Program-made: the position numbers and the translations under genes
DNA from: Costus lasius
Lineage: Eukaryota > Streptophyta > Magnoliopsida > Zingiberales > Costaceae
Assembly (NCBI GenBank): GCA_027563935.2
Contig: CM050450.1
Location: 13,437,957 to 13,501,956, forward strand
DNA: 64,000 nucleotides
Direction: 5' to 3'
Shown: positions 22,648 through 32,907 of the stretch, piece after piece
Layout: each line of letters opens with the position of its first letter
Position numbering within the stretch: the first letter of the stretch is position 1
The notes under the pieces: model-generated
What the model saw: the letters and a program-made list of their open reading frames with translations, nothing else
The model's database searches: none
What the model was told of the DNA's origin: nothing

Positions 22648-25255
22648 TTCAGATTTGGACGAAGGAAGGGGACTCTTTTTATTTTTTATTTTCATTATTA
22701 TTATTATTAATCTCTTTTTTTCTTCTTTCCAGTACCGCATACTTCAGATTTGGACGAAGGAAGGGGACTCTTTACTTTGTGTTGAACTTAGCTTCATACC
22801 TGACCCTTCAGAGAGGTGATGAAGGGGGTTGGAGACTCAGCAAACATACACAGGTATTTGTTTCCTTACCTTTTTTACTCTCTGTTCTTCCGTGATCTGT
22901 TTTTTTTTTATTATTTTTTTATGACGCCTCTACGTATCGCTTTCGATCTCTCTCCCCTTTCCCTTTCACAAGCTCTTCTTCTTTTTTCTTTTTCTTTTTT
23001 TTTTCCTTTTTTTTTTTAATACGGGTTTTACGAACTCCTTTTTTTTAGCAACTCCTTCACATTCCTTCCTTTCTCTCTTCTTTCGGTTCTTGTCAGCTTC
23101 TTTTCGGTTCTTGTCAGCTTCTTCGTGCGTCTCTTTGACCCTCCAATTTTTTTTTATGATTGCATCTTTTGTGATTTTTTGTCTAACTTCCTCTTCTTCT
23201 CTTTTTTGTTACACGACTTCATCAGCTTCCTCACTTGTTCCCTTGTTTATTGTTCTTATATTTTCTTCAGACTCTCCCCTTTTAGGGATCTCGCATCACC
23301 TCCCCTGCTCTTCTCAACATTTTTCTTCCTCTTTATTCACTATAGTGCCACTGGATGCTTAATGCACCTTAGGCCTAAAAATAAGAAAATGTGCGTGTGT
23401 GTTTATTGTGGTGCCACTGGGCGCTTAGTGCGCCTTAGGCCTAAAAAAATAAAAGCAAACCTCCCTTATTACCTTCGAATGCTCCTTCTCACAGCTTCCT
23501 GGTGCTCTCCCTTGCAACCGCGTCCTCCTCTTTTTCGTCTCCTTTCTCTCTTCTTATAGACTACTCCACTGATTTCCTCCTTTTTTTTTTTGCACTTTCT
23601 AATTTTTTTTCTATCCACTGTCATGGGCACGCCCTGTTTTCCTCATTGGCCCGGTCATTTCCCATCTATTGACTTTTTCTCTCTTCATCGTCAACTATTA
23701 CGCTCGCCTTTCCCCTTGTCTCTTTTTTTTTAAAATTTGTTAGGGATTTGTCTTGTCTATGTATGGGCCTGTGTCCCATCTCCTCTGCCCATATTCTAGG
23801 TTTTTTATTATGCACTTTCCATTTTGACGTGTCTTCAACTTTACTTAGAGTGAACATGATTTTGACTCAGCTGCTCTATCTATTGCAGGCGTGTTGACTA
23901 ATTTCAAGGACCCGTTAACTTTCTTTGGCCTTCTTCGATATTTTTTCCAGGTAACCCTTGTAAGTATAATCTGATATTTGGATCATCCTATTGGGTGATT
24001 AGTGATCCTTCAATCGGTGGGAGCCTTCTCTCAGTTTTCAACATGAGCTGGGTGTATCAAGCATTTACATTATATCTTGGACTGAGTTCATTCTAATTTT
24101 AGGAGGGACTTATTTCTTGCTTTGCGAATTTAATGTTTGTTATTTCATTTACTTATTAGAGGTCCGAGTCCTCCTTCAACATTCTCTTCTTTTACTTCCC
24201 CTTTTCCTTCTTTTTCTGTCTGTTAGTGAAATAAATAGTTCAACAGCGTCTGTGAAAGTTTTGGTGGTGGTCTATCTCCTAATTATATTATCTTGCTTAA
24301 GGGACAGCTAGTTCTTATCAAAAAGACAGTTAACCGGGAAAGGCGGGCATAGTCTGCAATGAGATTCAGTTCACTAAATGTACTTTCCATTTTCGGTGGA
24401 CATGTGACTGATGCATCTATTTTTATAGTGGTTGCTTGAATATGTCTAGAAATTGTTTTGAGAAAAAGCAGTGTTAATGGCCCAAGGTTTATGGTAGAAA
24501 TTAGTAGGGGTGTGCACGGTTCAGTTAACTAAATCATGCCAAAAAATCGAACCGCCGATCCCGAACCATTTGTACTGATTAATCGATTTTTCGATATGGT
24601 TAATTAAAAACCGACGGTTAATTGTAGTATTTACATATACAAAAATTATTTAAAATTATAAAATAATATAAGATAAATAAATATAAATACTTTCGATTAA
24701 TCGTCGGTTTTCAATGGTTAACCGTTGGATTTCGGTGGTTAATCGTTGGTTTTTGATAGTTAACCAGTTTAATTTTTATATAAAATATTTATTTTTATAT
24801 ATAAATAAATATTATATAATGGTTCGATTCAGTTAATTGCGGTTCAGCCAAGTTCCTAACCGTAACCGAACCGATAACCGATCAACGAGTAAAAACCCGA
24901 CCGGTTAAGAACCGTTTGGTTCGATTTAGTTAACTGCGATTCGATGGTTTGATGGTTTTTATTGCACACCCTTAGAAATTAGTATTGTTTCCGGTACCAA
25001 TGTTGGAAGGGATAATTTTGTCACAAGTGAGTTTCAGGTGACCAAGTTTTCCTTCTTTTTATTTTTGATCTACCTCCTAATTTCTCGCCCTCTGAGTTTT
25101 CTGTCTCGGCAAGGAAACAAACTGTTGCATATGATACCTCAGGTTCAATTAAAAATAATATGCAATTGCGTAACTTTATGTCAAGATTTCCCTGTCCTAT
25201 TCACGTTATTGGAGAGAGGGTTTGGAGTTTTATTTTATTTTATTTTGAAAGAGTG
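22648..25255. other. Unidentified 2.6-kb segment, pyrimidine-rich
   Basis: Lies between the P450-flank duplicate and the JIP23 copy 3 promoter block. It starts with a 31-bp exact direct repeat (22648-22678 and 22743-22773). A strongly pyrimidine-rich stretch (22860-23720) follows, holding two tandem copies of GTGCCACTGG with CCTTAGGCCTAAAA (about 23344-23446). Then AT-rich DNA with hAT-like element C. Splice-like and TTTTCTT tracts occur, but no conserved protein. It could be a non-coding transcript unit or LTR debris; I cannot decide. Confidence 0.35.
24505..24974. mobile_element. hAT-like non-autonomous element C (470 bp)
   Basis: Ends TAGGGGTGTGCA and TGCACACCCTTA. A perfect 8-bp target-site duplication GAAATTAG lies at 24497-24504 and 24975-24982. 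Interior resembles element A, with GGTTAACCG-type palindromes more eroded. Confidence 0.82.
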
Positions 25256-25259
25256 GTCA

Positions 25260-26564
25260 ATGAATAATGCTCCGTTGAATTCTGATCGAAAGTCTTTTAA
25301 AAAATGTAATTCGTAACTACGTCTATAACAAGTTTTCATTCTTTATAGTGACACTGACAGGCATCGACTTTTTTTTTTGCACAAAAAAGGGATTGATGAC
25401 TTGAAAATTCCAAATCTAAGGTAAAAATAAATTTGGGAAAAAATAATTAATTAGCGGGGCGTAAATAAATTTATAATTTCTCATTCGGTATTTAATTATT
25501 TTATTCCTTAAAAGGTTCTTTGCAATAGTGATTTGCCTTTAATTGTATAATCGTGTATTGCCTCCCGACTCTGTCTTTCTAAATTTCTCTTTTAAGCTAT
25601 TTATTTGTATTTTATTTTTAAAAGTTCATAAATAGAGATTGTTAAATTTTCTATAATGATCTTAGATGAATTATTTATTTTTTACTTAAATAAAATTTTA
25701 GACTAACAAAGAAAAGCACACTAAATCATTGAGAACATAGAAGATAGAGAGAGAAATAAGAGGATGATGATATGTTTGATGCAAGCATTTATTTATACAG
25801 TAACTATTTGATAATAGAAGACAATAATATAAATGGCAATGCTCCTACGATCAAATCGTACCTATATGATTATGATTTGATTACAATTTATAAATTTGAT
25901 TATGATCCTTATTAACTTATCACGAACCTGTTGATGGCGTGATTATTGCTTTCACAATGCCCAGGTGTTGCCTGATTAATATGCAAAGTTGGCGATCTCT
26001 ATTGACTGACACGTGTGTTTCCAATAGAGAAATCAACAAGCGATGGTGAGTTCAAATTAATAGCTTTAGGTGCTCGCCAGACATATGTATCAATCCTTTA
26101 CTGTTATGTTACCCTTGTTATTCTTGAAGCTTCAAAGTTGCAATTTCTCCCAAGCATCAATTAGATCTAAATATTATGATGATTGACAATTCGAAAACAA
26201 TAATTAAATCTAAATAATTGATGAGGATTGACGGCGAAGGATTTCTACTTCTATTTAAATTAAATTTTAAATTATCTACAAATTATCTACGTCACAGTCC
26301 CACGCAATCACGTGATTTTCTTGTGGGAGGGAAAGATGATATCATCGAGAAAAAAACTATATACAAAGACTTGAGAACTCAACTTCTTCCTCAATTGAAT
26401 TTTCTGATCGAAAGTCTTAGACAAAAGTAGCGCAACGGCCGCTAATTAATTAACGGAGAGTCCTTGTCTGTTTGTTGGACTAGAAGCAGATGAGAAGCCC
26501 ATCTTGAGATTATTTAAACGCCTAAGCTAAGGCAGCAGGTGGAGCTGAGATCTTGGGCGAGGAC
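25260..26564 (+). promoter_or_regulatory. Duplicated 5' flank/promoter of JIP23 copy 3
   Basis: Homologous to 2160-3323. CACGTG G-boxes at 26010-26015 and 26309-26314 are kept at the same relative places as in copy 1; the second of the proximal pair has become CTTGTGGG. TATTTAAA at 26511-26518 is a plausible TATA box about 50 bp before ATG 26565. Confidence 0.6.
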
Positions 26565-27243
26565 ATGGACGGCAATGTGTTCGGCAGAGTTATCGGCGGC
26601 GCGAACCAGCGGGCTCGCTCCCATGCCGCCCTCAACCAGAGGAACGACGGCTCTAAGTACGACAACACCCTCAACTACCTCAAGCATTTGAAAAATAGAT
26701 TCGGCAACGGGGTGTCCACCCTTTGCCTCATCTACAACGCCACCGGCGAGCCTATCACGTTCGTCACGGTCCACGACTAGTGGAGCCACGTGTACGAGCA
26801 CAGCAACTACCCCAGGGAGATCGGCAACGGCCAGTGGGGCGCCTTCTTCCACGTGAAGCGGAGCGGCACCCCTGACGGCTCCAACGCTGCCGTGGTGTAC
26901 CGCTGCAAGAACACCACCAGCCAGTACAATGACGGACTGGTGGCCTGGGACAACCCATGGTCCTACATGACATCCAGGAACAAAGGTGCGTTGCTCGATC
27001 GTCGTCATTGTTCGGACTTCATTTCTACCCCTATTTACTTCCTATTGGCTAATTACCTGCAAGCAGGCTTATGCTGAGATCCACCGCGTCCATTACTTCG
27101 ATTTGATCAACTGGAGCGATATGGCGGGAAATGTTAGCCAGGGCGAGCTGCAATATCGCGCTGCATCGAATGGGAGCGTGATAGATGTCACGGCTACACG
27201 CGACACGACTTCAGAGGTTGTGGCGATATATGCCTTGGAATAA
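26565..27243 (+). pseudogene. JIP23: JIP23 copy 3 with premature TAG
   Basis: The most complete N-terminus in the window: ATG 26565 (MDGNVFGRVIGG), exon 1 to 26985, intron 26986-27066 (81 bp), exon 2 27067-27243. Family blocks GVSTLCLIYNATG, IGNGQWGAF, AWDNPWS and ELQYRAASNGSVIDV are all present. Two lesions are visible. TAG at 26778-26780 replaces the first Trp of HDWW. One extra A before the splice donor (AACAAAG|GTGCG) makes exon 1 421 bp, so exon 2 is read out of frame. An intact relative would be about 198 residues. It probably yields at most a 71-residue fragment. Confidence 0.85.
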
Positions 27244-27416
27244 GACCGTTGTTGTTGTTACGCCGTGCTTAATAGTTTACGAACGACGAATTAGTAATAA
27301 GAATAAGATCGTTCTGAAGGTGGCCACGGGTAACTCATGCTTGTGTGATTACTTTGCTTTGGTAACGAGACTTTGAAATATTTATATATAGGGTGTTACA
27401 AGTAAAATTAAATTAA

Positions 27417-27900
27417 GGGTTTGTTTAGTCCCACTGTTAATAGTTTTATAATTGTGCTAAATTGTACTGTATTGTACTGTGCTGCATTGTCAAAATTTAT
27501 AAGATATTTGGTTAATAACTTTTTGATTACTGTCAAAATTTAAAATAATAAATAAATATTTATTTTAAATTATTTAAAATAATAAATATATTTTATTTTA
27601 AATTATTTAAATTAATAAATATATTTTATTTTAAATTATTTAAAATAATAAATCTATTTTATTTTTCTTTAGTATTAAGATTTTATTTATTTAAAATAAT
27701 AATATTTAAAATTTTAAATAAAATTATGTGAATTACTTTTTAAAAAAAATAGAAACTGTAAAAGCATCAAATTGTAGCTTCCTCACTTCTATTTTTTTAT
27801 TGCATTTTTCTACTTCTATTTTTCATATCAAATAATTTTTTAACTACTTTTTACTAAAAAGTTGTTTAAAATGAACGTAAAAGCAAGGCCAAATAGGCCC
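27417..27900 (+). mobile_element. Tourist-like MITE 1 (484 bp)
   Basis: Ends GGGTTTGTTTAGTCCC and the inverse of GGGCCTATTTGGCC, flanked by the 3-bp target duplication TAA (27414-27416, 27901-27903). A TTA/TAA duplication and GGGCCTRTTTGG-type ends are hallmarks of PIF/Harbinger Tourist-like MITEs. It inserted in the 3' flank of JIP23 copy 3; the empty site is seen after copy 1 at about 4130. Confidence 0.8.
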
Positions 27901-27964
27901 TAACTCTTACCGTTACTACATAGGATCTAATTGTAATGTTGGGCTAATGTGCAAATGGCCCAAA

Positions 27965-29019
27965 AATCCATCTATTTAACCGCGGAAACCTTTCTATTTC
28001 TAGTTCCCCTCTGCTTCCCCAGATTCCCTTTCTCTCCCTCTTCTTCACCCTCTCCATGTGCGGCGATCTTCCCAGGAATCGACAATTGCATTTTGATTCG
28101 CTTGGTGTCTCTTTCTTGGTGAGCATCGGCCTGATTTCTTTCACTCTTTGCTTCTGTTCTCTTGGTTGAATCGAGGTAAGAGTTTGTCCCTGCCCTCTCT
28201 TCCTCTTTCGTGACCTGGACACGTATTTCTTATGCTTTGTCGTCATCAAATAGGAAAGATGTTTCGGCGACGAGATTAGGGATTTTGCTGGGTTCCGTTG
28301 CACTTGCATTTAATGAAATGTTAGTCAATTAGGGTTTGTTTAATTGGGATTAAATTACTATTTTAATCTCAGTTGAATTTTAGCCAATCTTTCTTAGTGT
28401 TAATTCTCTATGAATGCTTTTGAATTCTTGTCTTATTTGAGCAACAATCAACACTTGTGAGGCATAATGGAAATTCTTGTGGAATTTTTTTTTATTATTA
28501 TTGCAACAGGAGCACCCCAATGAAGTGAAAAGAACATATTGAAAGCAAGTTATAAAATTTCTTCAGACCTATTTGCCCCGCTTTAAAGCTGATTTTAAGT
28601 AACTTTTAAGCAGAAAGCGTTTAGAAATATGTTTTGTAATGAAAAACAAAAGCAAAAATAATAATGAAAAAGCAGAATATGAGAAAACTACAATTTGATA
28701 CTTTTGCTGTTTTTGCTTTTCTAAAAAAGTAATTTGCATAATTTTAGTTAAATTTTTAACTATTATTATTTTAAATAATATAAAATTTTAATAATAAAGA
28801 AAAAGAATATATATATATATATATATAATTATTTTCAATAATTTTAAATAATTTATTTATTTATTATTTTAAAATTTGACAGCAGTTAAAAAGTTATTTA
28901 CCAAACATCTTATAAATTTTGACAGCATAGTACAGTACAGTACAATTTAGCACAATTATAAAACTATTAACAGCGAGGCCAAATAGGCCCTTAATTGAAT
29001 TAGGTGGTAGTTCTATTAC
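27965..29019 (+). other. Segment X copy 4, interrupted by MITE 2
   Basis: CT-rich leader and donor-like site (about 28120), exon-like stretch from about 28507, split at AAATTTCTT by Tourist-like MITE 2 and resuming at 28994 (ATTGAATTAGGTGGTAG). A base is missing in the CCCCAATGA region, so the frame is broken as in copy 3. Confidence 0.45.
28566..28990 (-). mobile_element. Tourist-like MITE 2 (425 bp), inverted relative to MITE 1
   Basis: Left end GACCTATTTGCCCC; right end the inverse of GGGCCTATTTGGCC. Target duplication TCA/TTA (28563-28565, 28991-28993), one side mutated. Its right half, read in reverse, matches the left half of MITE 1 (TTTTATAATTGTGCTAAATT and the GTACTGTACTG region). 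Confidence 0.78.
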
Positions 29020-29022
29020 TTA

Positions 29023-29414
29023 GGGCTTGTTTACCCTACCATTAATAGCTTTATAAATATACTAAACTGTGTTATATTATATTGTGTTATACTCTTAAAA
29101 TTTATAAGATATTTAGTTAATAACTTTTTAACTAATGTCAAAATATAAAATAATAAATAAATATAATATTTTAAACTATTTAAAATAATAATATATTTTA
29201 TTTTCCTTTAGTGTTAAAATTTTAAATTATTTAAGATAATAACACCTAAAATTTTAAATAAAATTATGTAAATTATTTTTTGGAAGAAACAGAAGCGATA
29301 AAAGCATCAAATTATAGTTTTCTCAACTTCAGTTTTTTTCTGCTTATGTTTTTAATTACCATATAACTTTTAACTATTTTTTACTTAAAAATTACTTAAA
29401 ATCAAGCTAGGCTC
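29023..29414 (+). mobile_element. Tourist-like MITE 3 (392 bp)
   Basis: Starts GGGCTTGTTTACCC and ends with the inverse of GAGCCTAGCTTG, flanked by TTA on both sides (29020-29022, 29415-29417). Same orientation and family as MITE 1, more diverged. Confidence 0.75.
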
Positions 29415-29585
29415 TTACACCAGTAAAGTTGTTGAACTGTTGTTAATGCACAGTAAGAGCTTTAAATTCACCGTACTGTTAAGAAGTCATGATAGTTATG
29501 TACATAGATGAAAAAAATAAAATAAAGTCTCTCTTTGGAAGGAATAATAAAAGAAAACAGTAAACATTAGTTATTAGATTGCTCG

Positions 29586-29649
29586 AATAGATATTAGGAC
29601 TTCGCGCGACACCACATCAGAGGTTGTGGCAATATTCGTGTTAGAATAA
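29586..29649 (+). pseudogene. JIP23: JIP23 exon 2 remnant B
   Basis: Matches the last ~20 codons of JIP23 exon 2, including the RDTTSEVVAIF-LE-stop region (TAA 29647-29649) and the following GTTTGTTGTTGTTG. Same truncation and same neighbours as remnant A. Confidence 0.72.
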
Positions 29650-29652
29650 GAG

Positions 29653-31420
29653 AATGTTTGTTGTTGTTGTGCTGTTGACCTTGTTTCTTCTGCTTTGTTT
29701 GATTTACCACAAGACATTGGAGTGTTAAATATAATAATTTATAAATTTAAAGAGAATGCGGGGAGAAATTGATAATAAGAATGAGATCTTTATTGATCAT
29801 CGTTATGCTGGTGTGTTTGATTGACCAAAAGACATTGGAGTATTAAATTTAATAATTTATAAATTTTAAAAAAAATATGGGGAGAAATTGATAATAAGAA
29901 TGAGATCTCTATTGCCCATTGTTTTGGTGGTGGTGATGGGAACTCAATTGTACGATCTAATTTACATTTGACTATTTGAGACTTTGAAATATTTAGTTGA
30001 GCTAGCACTTGCGTTACACAGTGCAACCGATTGTATTATTTTAATCTTTTTGAAACCACTCGCAAACCTATGACGTGGTATGGAGGTTGTTGCACAGAGC
30101 GGCTGACTCGACTATTGCCCATGAGGGCCATTCGATGCGAGGCTTGGGCCGATCTATGGGACTTTTTGGAAGGATCCCGGAGTGACAACGTGTTAAGTAT
30201 CTATATTTTCTCTCACTATTCGAATCGGATTCGACTTATATTATCCATTATTTGAAATTGACTTAAACCTGGGTCGGATATCCTATTATACAATTCAATC
30301 CTAGAGTTGGGTACTTAAACGGGCACCCGAGTTGGAGAAGAGGTTGGAATGACTAGAGCAACTGGCGAGGCTAGGAGGTGGTGACTTGGCTAGGGTTCGT
30401 AAAGTCAGAAGCTTAGAAAAGAAAGAAAGGGAAGTTAAAAAAAAAAGCCACATGCCCGCAGCCACTGTGGAATCTCACTTAGGACAATATGTAAGCCATA
30501 ACTCATAAGTGATATGTTAAAATCGGATTCAGGTTTTTTGGTACCTAAGGTTTTAAACTCAAACTTGACCCAAACCTAATATGAGTTATATATATATTAA
30601 ACTCATACTCCTCTCATTTAGTTAAATGAGTACTTAAACCTGATGTAAATGGGTTGAGTTCCCGAACTCAATGAGTCAAATTGTAATCCCTAGGAGGAGC
30701 ACGAGAGGGCTCCGATGATCCAACCCGATACACCTCTAAGTGATATTATTTTCTGAAGCAAGCTAGTTCGACCTCGACATTGCTGAACGGCCCATGCATT
30801 TTATAGGGTGCCGGTTTTTATAGAAACTTTAAGTAATCTTGTTTGATATAATTGAATCATTTGCATAACATATATCAATCTTAGAATTACAACGAGTAGC
30901 ATATTGAATATTAGCATTATGGATTATCGAATTCTACAAATTAGATATTTTCTCATTTGGAAGATTGGCTCCTTAAAATTATTTTCTCATTTGCATAACA
31001 TATTGAATATTTTCTCATTTTAGAATAATTAATTAGGGTATAAATTGGTAAAAATTATATATAGATAATAATCAAGACATGACAATTCTCACTTGGAACG
31101 CTAAAATTGGGAAATCTAATTAATAAAAATAAATTTATGTTGTTTTTATGGTAGTACTTTTTGCTTTCTATGCCTTAGTTGAAACGTAAGACTCATCCTT
31201 TCATATCAAAAAGACCCATCTCTTTGCTAATAAGTGTTGCGTCATTTAATTGTATTTTTTTTACACCTTTTCTTTTGTCTTTAAGAATGAATTCATTTCA
31301 TTCTTTTTTGTTGTTGAAAATCAAAGGTGATTAAGATTTCAAAATTATTTTGTTGCAAGTTAGAGAAGACTTACTTCTAATGTGTACAAGTAGAGCTAAT
31401 AACTTTTTTTAAATATATAT
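29653..31420. repeat. JIP23 downstream block, copy 3
   Basis: Third copy of the block at 10748 and 17153, here including a short internal duplication (CACAAGACATTGGAGTG near 29710 and AAAGACATTGGAGTA near 29827). No gene. Confidence 0.6.
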
Positions 31421-32907
31421 ATATATATTAATCTAGCTAATGAGTGGGTGAGTTGGTTTAGGTGATCATTATACTTTTAGCTAAAATTATACAGTCAGTT
31501 TGTTTTCTATCACGTTAAAGAAATTAAAGTGAACTACTCCACAATTGTCTGCCATTCAAGTGAAATGGGAATACAAAATTGGCGAAGCAAAGTCACCCAC
31601 TGCAATAGCTAATAATTAATTAACTCGTGCCTTTATACTCGACTAGAATGATGAGAGAGTTGGACTTAATCCTAAGAAATTTAAATTAACATCTCTCAAT
31701 CATTATTTTTATTTTTATATAGTGCAAGATAAATAATAAATGCAAAGCTCAATTTCAAGATATTGTTATCAGCAACTAACGGACACCATTGATATCTCTC
31801 AAATTGATCTCATGATTATAAATATTCTTCATTATGAGATTCAAGGACCGGATTATGCATTATTGGGGCGAAAGGTTTCAAAGTTGCATATTGCTGACGT
31901 TATTATGAGCTAATCCAATCATGATTATGAGTGTTTACGATTTGGTTAATTGAATATTGACCCAACATTTCGTTATAAATCAAACCTATCCCAAAATATA
32001 AATAGTTCTCAAATTAAAAAAAAACTAGTTAACCCATTAATGGGATTTTTAGGAATTGGATTAATCAGTAATTATATGTGTATAATTTTTAACTAGTCAT
32101 ATGTAATATTAGTTATTTGTTAAATTGTTAATTTATAAAATTATCATTTTTAAAAGAATTAATTTATAAATATACTAATTTACATAATTTATTAATTTTT
32201 ATATTATTATTATTATTATATATATATATAGTGTGTGTGTGTGAAGGTAAAGAAAGGAAGAAAAAAAAGTGAAGGTAAGGTTCAAAAATTTTTATATTTT
32301 AAAGTTTTTACACATTAATTATATAACCGGTTTAGAAGTTAACTAACAGTGCAGTTTTAAATAATCTTAATTATCTTCTTTAAAAATTGCTCAATTAATC
32401 ATGATTTAGCAAATTTTTTTTTTTTTTTTTTAACACACTAATCAAGATGCACCACTTTTTCTTTTACCAAATCGGCGAGGCAGACCGGCCACATTACTCA
32501 TCCCGGTTCAGTGTCAACGTTTAATTCGGCCAAAAAAACCAAGCAACTGATTGTGGTGCGATCGAGCTAAGATTAAGCACAAAATTGATGAGTAAGAGCA
32601 CTACTCAGTGCAAACTGATCAAGATATTTAGCAATTTTAACTTTTATGTGGGCGACTGGGGAGAAGAAAATGAAAATAAAAATGCCCGTAAAAAAATAAT
32701 AATAATACATCAAGGTAATTTTTATGCTCATACGAAATCGATATACATAGTTCAGATAACAAATTTCAGATGTCAACCATTACAAGTTGACGAGCTCCAA
32801 AGTCAAACACAACGCACACTATCAAATACACTCACTTTTATTCATTACTAGACATTGATTGAATACACAATCAAGTGCGCAGACTATTTCATCGCTTCTC
32901 CAGAATC
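31420..32907. other. 3' flank of the P450 pseudogene
   Basis: AT-rich DNA with short microsatellites (about 32203-32242). The part from about 31440 to 32800 is duplicated at 21580-22645. No gene. Confidence 0.5.

Noticed and set aside
22648..22773. 31-bp direct repeat as a target-site duplication
   Set aside because: Too long for any known transposon duplication and the enclosed 64 bp has no element features; more likely a local duplication.
26778..26780. Programmed readthrough of TAG in JIP23
   Set aside because: The same copies carry frameshifts elsewhere, so simple pseudogenisation explains the stop.
27944..28309. Minus-strand frame with Lys/Arg/Glu-rich text, also open at 4235-4465 and 12387-12656
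   Set aside because: The complement of a CT-rich leader gives such text automatically; similarity among the three follows from the DNA duplication. No evidence of codon-level constraint.
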